This document shows, in pieces, positions 16,248 through 24,185 of a stretch of 64,000 bases of DNA (its first letter is position 1; each line of letters opens with the position of its first letter). The DNA is from an uncultured Dorea sp. (GTDB lineage: Bacteria; Bacillota; Clostridia; Lachnospirales; Lachnospiraceae). Location of the stretch: positions 57,961 through 121,960 of the forward strand of contig CAJTRE010000003.1 in assembly GCA_910578495.1 (NCBI GenBank), read 5' to 3'. The notes below the pieces were generated by a model. The model made no database searches and was not told the DNA's origin. It was given only the letters and a program-made list of their open reading frames with translations. The translations under genes were made by a program, and so were the position numbers.

Positions 16248-17801
16248 CTACTTGGCATAGTCTGTTACTCGTGACTCACGAATGACATTGACTTTGATCT
16301 GTCCAGGATACTCTAACTCAAACTCAATCTGCTTAGCAATATCCCTTGCCATCAACACCATATCTGCATCAGATACCTGTTCTGGAACTACCATTACACG
16401 AATCTCTCTACCCGCTTGAATTGCAAAAGATTTATCAACTCCCTTAAACTGGTTGGTGATATCTTCTAACTGTTTTAACCTGTTTGTATATGTTTCTAAT
16501 GTCTCTCTTCTTGCACCCGGTCTTGCCGCAGAAATCGTATCTGCCGCCTGAACCACACATGCAATCAATGTTTCCGGCTCTACATCGCCGTGATGAGCTT
16601 CCACTGCATTAATAACCGTTGCAGACTCTTTGTACTTTCTACAAAGATCCACACCAATCTGAATATGAGAACCTTCCACATCATGGTCAATGGATTTTCC
16701 CACATCATGCAGAAGACCGGCTCTTTTAGCCACTCTCACATCGAGCCCAAGCTCTCCTGCGAGAAGCCCAGACAACTGAGCAACTTCCATAGAATGTTTC
16801 AACGCATTCTGTCCGTAGCTTGTACGGAACTTCATACGTCCGAGAAGTTTGATAAGTTCCGGATGGATTCCATGAACTCCCACTTCAAGAGCGGCAGCTT
16901 CACCTTCTTCACGAATCATAGCCTCTACTTCTTTTTGCGCTTTCTCAACCATCTCTTCAATTCTGGCCGGATGGATACGTCCATCGACAATCAGTTTTTC
17001 AAGCGCAATTCTGGCTATTTCTCTTCTTATTGGATCAAAACCGGATAATACAACGGCTTCCGGTGTATCGTCAATAATGAGTTCGACACCTGTCATTGTC
17101 TCCAGTGTACGGATATTACGTCCTTCTCTGCCAATAATTCTGCCTTTCATCTCATCGCTTGGAAGCTGTACAACGGAAATCGTAGTCTCCGCAACATGAT
17201 CAGCGGCACAGCGCTGAATGGCAGTAACGACACATTCTCTCGCTTTCTTATCCGCCTCTTGTCTTGCCTGTGCTTCCAGCTCTTTAATCATCTTGGCAGT
17301 ATCATGTTTCACATCCTCTTCAACAGTTTTCAACAAATATTCTTTTGCTTGTTCGGAGGTTAGTCCTGAGATTCTTTCTAGTTCCTGTACTCTTTGCTTA
17401 CTCAGCTCATCCACTTTCGCTTCGCGCTTTCTAAGCTGTTCTTCCTTTGCTGCAAATCCTGCTTCACGCTTCTCAATAGCTTCGGACTTCTTGTCTAAAG
17501 TCTCCTCCTTGGAAAGGACACGCTTCTCATATCTTTGTAACTCAGCTCTGCGTTCCTTTGTCTCTTTTTCAAGTTCATTCTTGTTCTTGATCGACTCTTC
17601 TTTAATTTCCAAGAGAGACTCCTTCTTTTTCGCCTCAGCCGTTTTAACTGCGTCATCAATAATCTGACGGGCTTTACTTTCAGCATTTCCAATCTTGGAT
17701 TCTGCATTCTTTTTCAGATTAGAAACCGTAACAAAATGACTGATAGCCGCCGCTATTATGGCAAGCACTAGTGCTGCAGCAATAGCAATTTCCATCGGCA
17801 C
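16248..17801 (-). CDS. rny: Ribonuclease Y
   Basis: A membrane-anchored endoribonuclease that starts mRNA decay in Firmicutes. The 517-aa protein has an N-terminal membrane helix (about 5-25), a long charged coiled coil (about 30-190), a KH domain (IIGREGRNIRTLETMTGVEL, about 220-240) and an HD domain with HDVGKSIDHDVEGSH (about 365). The start is GTG at 17801 with AAGGAGGTG; an ATG two codons later is the alternative. The ribosome binding site lies in a small palindrome (AGGAG-GTG-CTCCT) that could mask it. It has its own promoter in the 81-nt gap after recX. Confidence 0.97.
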   Translation of the reverse strand: MPMEIAIAAALVLAIIAAAISHFVTVSNLKKNAESKIGNAESKARQIIDDAVKTAEAKKKESLLEIKEESIKNKNELEKETKERRAELQRYEKRVLSKEETLDKKSEAIEKREAGFAAKEEQLRKREAKVDELSKQRVQELERISGLTSEQAKEYLLKTVEEDVKHDTAKMIKELEAQARQEADKKARECVVTAIQRCAADHVAETTISVVQLPSDEMKGRIIGREGRNIRTLETMTGVELIIDDTPEAVVLSGFDPIRREIARIALEKLIVDGRIHPARIEEMVEKAQKEVEAMIREEGEAAALEVGVHGIHPELIKLLGRMKFRTSYGQNALKHSMEVAQLSGLLAGELGLDVRVAKRAGLLHDVGKSIDHDVEGSHIQIGVDLCRKYKESATVINAVEAHHGDVEPETLIACVVQAADTISAARPGARRETLETYTNRLKQLEDITNQFKGVDKSFAIQAGREIRVMVVPEQVSDADMVLMARDIAKQIEFELEYPGQIKVNVIRESRVTDYAK

Positions 17802-17848
17802 AGGAGCACCTCCTTATTTAGTTTTCATTGTAAAAATACAACAGTTAA

Positions 17849-17877
17849 ATTTTATACTGTTTTAATAAATATGTCAA
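17849..17877 (-). promoter_or_regulatory. Promoter of rny
   Basis: On the minus strand TTGACA (17877-17872), 17 nt and TAAAAT (17854-17849) form a sigma-A type promoter in the spacer between recX and rny. Confidence 0.6.
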
Positions 17878-17882
17878 GCATT

Positions 17883-18488
17883 CTACTCATAAACGTGTAT
17901 CACTTGACGAATATCTTCATAACGAAATCCTTTTCGCGTCAAATATCCTAAAATCTTCCGGGTTTCAACTTGATCCGCAGTATCCGGATCGTATTTTTTC
18001 TTACGAAGTATGCGCTCAATCGCCGCTTTGGAATCCTCACATTCATAACATTCCTCAAATGCCGCCTCGATTTCATCGTTCTTTATCCCTTTCTGACACA
18101 AGAGCGCATATAGCTCTTTTTTACTTTTTTTATCTTTCCGGCTCTCAATAAAATTTCTGGCATAAGCTGCGTCATTGATATATCCGAAAGATTTCACATA
18201 ATCAATAGCATTTTCTACAATATCTTCCGGGTAATTTCCCAGCTTTAGTTTTGTGCGAAGCTGTTCCTCTGTCCGTCCCATATCATTCAGAAGATGTAAT
18301 GCCCGAAGTTTTGCCCGCTTTAAAATCACTTCCGTTCGAATCTTCTCATATATTTCCCGTTCAATCTCCATACCTTCCGCTATATGATAACGCGACAGTT
18401 CGCCCTTATATAATACAAAGGCGAACTGTTCGTCTATAAACACCTTATATTTTGTCTTCGTCACAGCTTCCGTCTTCGTGACAATCAT
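17883..18488 (-). CDS. recX: Regulatory protein RecX
   Basis: A 201-aa helical protein of the RecX family, which binds and modulates RecA filaments. It contains the three-helix repeats of the family, for example ALHLLNDMGRTEEQLRTKL, IDYVKSFGYINDAAYARNFI and ILGYLTRKGFRYEDIRQVI. The gene begins 3 nt after the recA stop codon with GAGGAG before the ATG, and so is in the recA operon and should be co-induced by DNA damage. Confidence 0.93.
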   Translation of the reverse strand: MIVTKTEAVTKTKYKVFIDEQFAFVLYKGELSRYHIAEGMEIEREIYEKIRTEVILKRAKLRALHLLNDMGRTEEQLRTKLKLGNYPEDIVENAIDYVKSFGYINDAAYARNFIESRKDKKSKKELYALLCQKGIKNDEIEAAFEECYECEDSKAAIERILRKKKYDPDTADQVETRKILGYLTRKGFRYEDIRQVIHVYE

Positions 18489-18491
18489 GGA

Positions 18492-19538
18492 TTACTCCTC
18501 TTTTTCAGCTTCTTCTGAAGCGCTTTCGTCAAATGTATAATGCTTACGAATCTTCTCATCAAGTTCACTCATAATCTGCGGATTCTCCGTCAGATAATTC
18601 TTAGCATTCTCACGTCCCTGGCCAATCTTATCTCCGTTATAAGCATACCATGCGCCGCTCTTACTGATAAGTCCGAGATTTACAGCCAGGTCTAGAATAT
18701 CTCCCTCTTTTGAAATACCCTTGCCAAACATAATGTCAAACTCGGCCTCCTTAAACGGAGGAGCAATCTTATTCTTTACAATCTTAACACGCGTCCTGTT
18801 ACCGATCATCTCCCCACTCTGTTTGAGTGTCTCAATTCTTCTTACATCCATACGAATAGACGCATAGAATTTAAGAGCCCGGCCTCCGGTCGTTGTCTCC
18901 GGATTTCCGAACATAACGCCTACCTTCTCACGAAGCTGATTAATAAAAATCACCACACAGTTAGACTTACTGATAACCGGCGTCAGCTTTCGAAGCGCCT
19001 GTGACATCAGTCTTGCCTGAAGTCCAACATGTGAATCTCCCATATCTCCTTCAATCTCCTGACGAGGTACTAATGCGGCAACAGAGTCAATAACAATAAT
19101 ATCCAGAGCACCGGAACGAACCATTGTCTCCGCAATCTCAAGCGCTTGGTCTCCGCTGTCCGGCTGTGAGATATAAAGCTCATCTATATCTACACCGATA
19201 TTCTTGGCATACACCGGATCAAGCGCATGCTCCGCATCGATGAATCCTGCAATTCCGCCCCTTTTCTGCACTTCTGAAATCATATGTAATGCAACCGTTG
19301 TCTTACCACTTGATTCCGGGCCATACACTTCCACGATACGTCCTCTCGGTACGCCGCCCATTCCAAGGGCAATATCCAGGCTCAGAGAGCCTGTCGGAAT
19401 CGTCTCTACCACAACCTGCGCTGCCGGATCGCCAAGCTTCATAACTGTACCTTTTCCATAATCCTTCTCAAGCTTCGCAATCGCCGCATCCAGTGCTTTC
19501 TTTTTATTTTCCGCATTCTTATTATCATTTCCTGCCAT
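18492..19538 (-). CDS. recA: Recombinase RecA
   Basis: The ATP-dependent strand-exchange and SOS co-protease protein. The 348-aa product has Walker A GPESSGKTT (73-81), the DNA-binding loops and MAW region (ALRKLTPVISKSNCVVIFIN) and an acidic C-terminal tail (DESASEEAEKEE). The ATG at 19538 follows AAGGAGAAAAATT; the longer frame to 19616 runs through the promoter and LexA boxes and is rejected. Two LexA boxes lie in the promoter region, so the gene is SOS controlled. Confidence 0.98.
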   Translation of the reverse strand: MAGNDNKNAENKKKALDAAIAKLEKDYGKGTVMKLGDPAAQVVVETIPTGSLSLDIALGMGGVPRGRIVEVYGPESSGKTTVALHMISEVQKRGGIAGFIDAEHALDPVYAKNIGVDIDELYISQPDSGDQALEIAETMVRSGALDIIVIDSVAALVPRQEIEGDMGDSHVGLQARLMSQALRKLTPVISKSNCVVIFINQLREKVGVMFGNPETTTGGRALKFYASIRMDVRRIETLKQSGEMIGNRTRVKIVKNKIAPPFKEAEFDIMFGKGISKEGDILDLAVNLGLISKSGAWYAYNGDKIGQGRENAKNYLTENPQIMSELDEKIRKHYTFDESASEEAEKEE

Positions 19539-19560
19539 AATTTTTCTCCTTCTCATACAA

Positions 19561-19616
19561 CGAACTAACGTTCGTCTTCTAAATAGTATAGTAGTACACT
19601 TGTTCTGTTTTGTCAA
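19561..19616 (-). promoter_or_regulatory. recA promoter with two LexA (SOS) boxes
   Basis: TTGACA (19616-19611), 17 nt and TACTAT (19593-19588) form the promoter. The palindrome CGAACTAACGTTCG at 19561-19574 matches the Gram-positive LexA consensus (CGAAC-N4-GTTCG) perfectly and lies just downstream of the start site. A second, one-mismatch box GAACAAGTGTAC (minus strand, 19605-19594) lies in the -35/-10 spacer. Confidence 0.88.
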
Positions 19617-19718
19617 TATGAAATTGTATAAAATCGGATTTTCCGGCGAAACGCCGAGTCAATAAAATAGTAACAGAATAATACAGTCCCTCAAATACAA
19701 TTTTACTTTAACACAGAT

Positions 19719-20948
19719 TTAATACGCCGTCAAAAGGATTCTCCGAAACATTTTTTTCATGCACCAGACATAGTCTCTCTTCTCTATATCTTCCTGCGCA
19801 GTTATATTATAAGACTTTATCACCTCGCCATTTAACAGATAGGACATCTTCCCAAGTGTCTGCCCCCGTTTTACCGGCGCTTTGATATGTTCTTCCATCT
19901 TGATCCTGGTTTCTACTTTTTCATGTTTCCCAAGAAGAACTTTAAGTCCAGGTTCTTCTTCCACTTTTACAGTAACTTTACTGTCTTTGGAGCATATGGA
20001 CGCAGGGCTTACCCCGCCCTCCACCGGAAGCTGTGCCTGAGTCGTCTTCTGCCATACATCCTGATACTCATATTCCAAAAGACCGTATTCCATCAGTTTT
20101 CTCGTATCTTTCCATTTATAGTTCTTGTTGTTTGGCCATCCACAGGCAAGCAGCGCAACGATGTATGTCCGCTCTCCACTTCTTAACGCACCTACATAAC
20201 AATACCCTGCGTCTGCGGTAAATCCGGTCTTTCCGCTCAACGCCCCCTCCATCATCGTCAAAAATGCGTTGTGATTGTTACAGGAAAATCTACGGTCGCC
20301 TTTCACATTTTGAAACGAATAATTCTTCGTCCTTGTAATCGCAAGGAACTCCTCCTTTTTCGGAGATTCCATAATACAATACTTCATAATTCTGGAAAGA
20401 TCCACCGCCGTTGTAGAATGAACTCCTTTTTCATCCTGGGCGTCAAGACCGTTAGGTGTAATAAAATATGTATCCTTGCATCCTAGTTCCTCTGCCTTCT
20501 CATTCATAAGCTGTGCAAATGCCTCCACTGACTCTGCAATCCCTTCCGCAATCACGACTGCACTGTCATTATGAGATTCCAGCATCAGAGAATACAACAG
20601 GTCTTTCAAATAAAAATCTTCTCCCCCCTTAACCCCAAGCCGGACTTTCGGCTGACAGACTGCATGATCGGATACTTTTACTTTCTGCTGATCCGTCATA
20701 TTTTCCAGCGCAAGAATACAAGTCATGATTTTCGTCGTACTTGCCATAGGCCGTATCGTATCTTCTTCTTTTCCAAACAAAACACGCCCACTGTCGGCGT
20801 CCATAAGAACCGCCGACCGGGCGTAAAGTCCTGCTGGCTCGTCCGGATTTCCAGTCATCTCTTCTGCACGCACCTGACAAACAGGCTGCACTGCTGACAA
20901 ACACATGAAAATCAAAAGACTCACCCTTCTATTCATCCATTTTTTCAT
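19719..20948 (-). CDS. D-alanyl-D-alanine carboxypeptidase, S11 family (DacF-like)
   Basis: A penicillin-binding protein that trims the terminal D-Ala of peptidoglycan stem peptides outside the membrane. The 409-aa product has a signal sequence (RRVSLLIFMCLSAVQPVCQV), the active-site SxxK as STTK (ASTTKIMT), the SxN motif as SHN (SHNDSAVV) and KTG (SGKTGFTADAGY). A C-terminal beta-rich domain follows, and the tail ends MKKMFRRILLTAY, possibly an amphipathic membrane anchor. The ATG at 20948 has GGAG at 6 nt spacing; a GTG at 20960 is the alternative. A second S11 enzyme is encoded at 28937-30139. The neighbours are scpB and recA. Confidence 0.92.
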   Translation of the reverse strand: MKKWMNRRVSLLIFMCLSAVQPVCQVRAEEMTGNPDEPAGLYARSAVLMDADSGRVLFGKEEDTIRPMASTTKIMTCILALENMTDQQKVKVSDHAVCQPKVRLGVKGGEDFYLKDLLYSLMLESHNDSAVVIAEGIAESVEAFAQLMNEKAEELGCKDTYFITPNGLDAQDEKGVHSTTAVDLSRIMKYCIMESPKKEEFLAITRTKNYSFQNVKGDRRFSCNNHNAFLTMMEGALSGKTGFTADAGYCYVGALRSGERTYIVALLACGWPNNKNYKWKDTRKLMEYGLLEYEYQDVWQKTTQAQLPVEGGVSPASICSKDSKVTVKVEEEPGLKVLLGKHEKVETRIKMEEHIKAPVKRGQTLGKMSYLLNGEVIKSYNITAQEDIEKRDYVWCMKKMFRRILLTAY

Positions 20949-21002
20949 CCGCAACTCCACACACTACTTCTGTTATTTCAGTGTATGAGAGGGCTGCCGA
21001 AA

Positions 21003-21572
21003 CTATACGTCCAGTTTTAACTGGATTTCCTCTTCCGCCTCAGATTTGAAATTTTCCATCTGCTCATGGTTCAGAATTGGAAGGTCATCCACCGACTGCA
21101 CGCCAAATCTTCTGAGAAATTCCTCCGTAGTTCCAAAAAGAAGTGGTCTTCCCGGCGCATCCAGACGCCCCACCTCGCAAGCCAGATTATATTCTACCAG
21201 CTTATTGACAGCGTGATCGGATTTTACTCCGCGGATCTTTTCAACCTCCAGCTTTGTAACCGGCTGCTTATAGGCAATAATAGAGAGCGTCTCCAACAAA
21301 ACATCCGTAAGCATATACCGTTTCGGCTGTTTTGCAATTCGTATCAGATATTCATACATCTCTTTCTTTGTACACATTTGAAAAGAATCATTCAGTTCCA
21401 CAATCCGTATGCCCCGGCTTTCCACCTCATACTTATCCATCATCTGATGGATAACCTTTCTCGTGGTAGCCTCATCATGTTCAATTGCTGCGGCAATCTT
21501 CTGCAATTCCACTGATTCTCCCATTGTAAATAAAATCGACTCTATAATCCCTTCTAATTTATTGATTTCCAC
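21003..21572 (-). CDS. scpB: Segregation and condensation protein B
   Basis: A 189-aa winged-helix partner of the SMC-ScpA condensin complex that organises the chromosome. It begins MEINKLEGIIESILFTMGES and includes LLETLSIIAYKQPVTKLEVEK and FGTTEEFLRRFGV, both typical of ScpB. The start is GTG at 21572, whose ribosome binding site overlaps the scpA stop codon 6 nt upstream, so the genes are coupled. Confidence 0.95.
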   Translation of the reverse strand: MEINKLEGIIESILFTMGESVELQKIAAAIEHDEATTRKVIHQMMDKYEVESRGIRIVELNDSFQMCTKKEMYEYLIRIAKQPKRYMLTDVLLETLSIIAYKQPVTKLEVEKIRGVKSDHAVNKLVEYNLACEVGRLDAPGRPLLFGTTEEFLRRFGVQSVDDLPILNHEQMENFKSEAEEEIQLKLDV

Positions 21573-21578
21573 GTTATC

Positions 21579-22337
21579 TTACCTTTCTGCCTGTGTTACA
21601 TTTGAGGTGATCACAATATCATCAAATGGCTGCTCCTGCTCAATCTGAAGCGTGCCGTCTTTCATAAGCTGCAAAATCGCCAGAAATGTCACTACAACCT
21701 GCGTTCTTGAACTTTGTCTGGTAAGAAGCGAACGAAAGCTGAACGTTTTATGCGCTCTGGCATACTCTGTCACAGAAGACAGCTTTTCACCAACCGTCAC
21801 CTCTTCTTTTTCAATCTTTCCGAATTTACTCCTGACAGGATCGATCTTATCCACCTGTCGTCTCATGACGTCCTTGAAGATACCATTCAACTTCTGTAAG
21901 GTTAAATCTCCCAGCAATTTATCCAAATCTACCGGTTCCACATATTCCAACACCTCCGCCGGGACAGCGGGCTGCCTGTACATAACCTTTTCCGTATCTA
22001 TCTCCCGGTCTTTTAATTCATAGGACATATATTTATACATCTTATATTCCAGAAGTTGTTCTATCAGTTCCTTTCTTGGATCTTCTTCCTCGCCTTCTTC
22101 ATTCACTTCTTTCGGAAGCAGCATCCGGCATTTGATGTCCAGAAGCGTAGCCGCCATCACAAGAAATTCACTCATGATATTCAAATCTTCTTTTTCCATC
22201 GCCTTTATGTATTCCATGTATTGATTTGTAATCTCTACAATTGGAATATCGTAAATATCTATTTTATTTTTATCAATCAGGTGCAGAAGAAGGTCAAGAG
22301 GACCTTCAAACACCTGCAACTTTACCGGTATTCCCAT
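21579..22337 (-). CDS. scpA: Segregation and condensation protein A
   Basis: The kleisin subunit of the SMC condensin complex. The 252-aa protein begins MGIPVKLQVFEGPLDLLLHL, the conserved ScpA N-terminus, then DIPIVEITNQYMEYI, and ends with a winged-helix that would contact the SMC head (VVTFLAILQLMKDGTLQIEQ). Start ATG at 22337 has GGAG at 7 nt; a TTG-started longer form (22367) is possible but not needed. It forms an operon with scpB. Confidence 0.95.
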   Translation of the reverse strand: MGIPVKLQVFEGPLDLLLHLIDKNKIDIYDIPIVEITNQYMEYIKAMEKEDLNIMSEFLVMAATLLDIKCRMLLPKEVNEEGEEEDPRKELIEQLLEYKMYKYMSYELKDREIDTEKVMYRQPAVPAEVLEYVEPVDLDKLLGDLTLQKLNGIFKDVMRRQVDKIDPVRSKFGKIEKEEVTVGEKLSSVTEYARAHKTFSFRSLLTRQSSRTQVVVTFLAILQLMKDGTLQIEQEQPFDDIVITSNVTQAER

Positions 22338-22405
22338 ATCGCCGCTCCATATTTTCCTATCGCACAATTATATTATTATACAGGATATTTTCACTTTCCA
22401 CAAGA

Positions 22406-23263
22406 CTAATTCTTCCCCCGCAGACGAAGAACTACCAGTTCCGCAGGGTTTAAGAACCGCACATTCACCGTATGCGTGCCAAGCCCTTTGCTCACCACAA
22501 TGGCAGTGTCGCCTTCCCGGTAAATATCTCCTGAATACTTCGGAAAAATCTCAAATGCCGGCGTAATCATCCCTGTAAATCCTGGAATCCTCACAACCCC
22601 TCCATGATAGTGTCCGGATAAAATAAGGTCCGCCCCCCATCTTTTATATTCTTCCATATAAGACGGGTGATGTGCCAGCAGAATTTGAAAAGACTCCTTA
22701 TCACACGCTCCAATCCTTGACGTAATCTCGTCCGGCTCAAGCACGCCTTTCCGGCAATGCAGATAACATTTCAGAGGAATTTCAAGACCTGTAATCCGAA
22801 AATTTCCCTCTTTCACACTTTCATTTTCCAGAAAACGAACGCCTGCCTCTTTTAATTCTTTCTGATACTCTCTATAGGCATATAAATTGTAGACATCCGG
22901 GAACTCTTTCATTCTCTGCTCATGATTTCCATGCGCATAATACACCGGGGCAATCTTCAAGAGAGCTTTCACTGTTTTCATCGCAGGTTCGTAGGAAGAA
23001 GTCCGCTTCCCGATCAGCATATCCCCGCCGACCAAAATCAGTTCCGGGGAAATCTCTTTGATTTTCTCTATAAGTCTTTGGTTCTCTTTTCCATACATAT
23101 GATTATGAAGATCGCTCAAAAAAACAATCTTTTTCTCTCTGCATCCGGAAAGCTTCTGTGATTCTATCACGTATTCCGTCACCTGAAAGCAATGCAGCTC
23201 CCGCCAGATTTCCAGCAAAACCAAAATCGCCGCAACTACAAGTACAATCAACAAATATTTCAA
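22406..23263 (-). CDS. Membrane-anchored metallophosphoesterase (YkuE/YaeI-like)
   Basis: A 285-aa protein with one N-terminal hydrophobic segment (LLIVLVVAAILVLLEIW) and a calcineurin-type dinuclear metal site: FLSDLHNHMYG, VGGDMLIG, YAHGNHEQR and SGHYHGG. Relatives hydrolyse phosphodiesters or lipid-linked phosphates such as UDP-diacylglucosamine, but the substrate here is not determined. The start is a TTG at 23263 with AGGAGG at 5 nt spacing. It begins 9 nt after the stop of the HAD phosphatase gene, forming an operon. Confidence 0.85.
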   Translation of the reverse strand: MKYLLIVLVVAAILVLLEIWRELHCFQVTEYVIESQKLSGCREKKIVFLSDLHNHMYGKENQRLIEKIKEISPELILVGGDMLIGKRTSSYEPAMKTVKALLKIAPVYYAHGNHEQRMKEFPDVYNLYAYREYQKELKEAGVRFLENESVKEGNFRITGLEIPLKCYLHCRKGVLEPDEITSRIGACDKESFQILLAHHPSYMEEYKRWGADLILSGHYHGGVVRIPGFTGMITPAFEIFPKYSGDIYREGDTAIVVSKGLGTHTVNVRFLNPAELVVLRLRGKN

Positions 23264-23272
23264 TTCTGCCTC

Positions 23273-24070
23273 CTATCTTCCTTTTCTAAAGGAATCATAA
23301 AGCTTACGAATATTTTCAAACGTATAATCGGGCATATACATGGTATTTTGAAGATCAGACTCTTTTGCTTCTCCCGTATACACAAGAGCTGTCTCCACTC
23401 CGGCATTGATTCCACAGGCAATATCGGTATACAGACGGTCTCCCACAACGAGAACTTCTTCTTTTTCGGCGTGTACCTGTTCCATACACATAGAGACAAT
23501 TTCTTTGTTCGGTTTTCCTACATAATAAGGCTCTCTATCTACCGTTACTTTGAGCATCTCACAGATTCCTCCACAATCCGGCACAAACCCAAACGCTGTA
23601 GGGCAGCGATAATCCGGATTCGTTCCGATATAATCCACATCCGGACGGAGCAAAAGTTCACAAGCGTTTTCTATTTTCTCATACGTAAGCGTACGGTCAA
23701 ACCCGACAACTACACAGTCCACGTCCTTCTCCGCCTGTTCGGTAACAGTAAGCCCACACTCTCTTACTTCCTTCGCAAAAGACGGAGTTCCCATAACAAA
23801 AAGCTTCTTGCCGCTATAATGCTGTTTCAAATATTTACAGGCAGCATAAGAAGCTGTCATAAACTGGTCTTCCCCTGTCTCTATTCCCCATTTTTTGAAT
23901 TTTTCTATATAATCTTTTCTACTCTTCACAGAATTATTTGTTATATAAAACGCTCTGCCGCCAATCGCTGTGATATACTCAATCAATTCTTTACTGCCGT
24001 CATACAGCGTATCGTCCACCGCAAGAGTTCCGTCTATATCAAACAAAAAGTATTTCTTACCTTTCAACAT
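23273..24070 (-). CDS. HAD-IIA family phosphatase (NagD/AraL-like)
   Basis: A 265-aa cytoplasmic phosphatase. It has the HAD motif I FLFDIDGTL (about 8-16), motif II ITNNS, Lys region GKPNKEIV and motif III VVGDRLYTDIACG, with a C2a-type cap between motifs II and III (CVVVGFDRTLTYEKIENA). This subfamily dephosphorylates sugar phosphates or nucleotides. The ATG at 24070 follows AAAGGAGAG; an upstream in-frame extension to 24184 crosses the divergent pepP promoter and is rejected. Confidence 0.9.
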   Translation of the reverse strand: MLKGKKYFLFDIDGTLAVDDTLYDGSKELIEYITAIGGRAFYITNNSVKSRKDYIEKFKKWGIETGEDQFMTASYAACKYLKQHYSGKKLFVMGTPSFAKEVRECGLTVTEQAEKDVDCVVVGFDRTLTYEKIENACELLLRPDVDYIGTNPDYRCPTAFGFVPDCGGICEMLKVTVDREPYYVGKPNKEIVSMCMEQVHAEKEEVLVVGDRLYTDIACGINAGVETALVYTGEAKESDLQNTMYMPDYTFENIRKLYDSFRKGR

Positions 24071-24185
24071 GATTTTCTCTCCTTTTATCGTGATAATTAT
24101 ATAATTATTCCTACCAATTTGTAAACAAATATGATAAAATTTTATAGTACAAAACTTACTCAATACATATAAGGAGGTTTTCAAA

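Noticed and set aside
19539..19616. Longer RecA start
   Set aside because: It would translate the promoter and both LexA boxes; MAGND at 19538 has a strong ribosome binding site.
23192..24124. 310-codon open frame on the plus strand
   Set aside because: It lies opposite the HAD phosphatase gene, which has clear HAD motifs and a ribosome binding site; the plus frame has no recognisable domain and low-complexity, Ile/Phe-rich composition.
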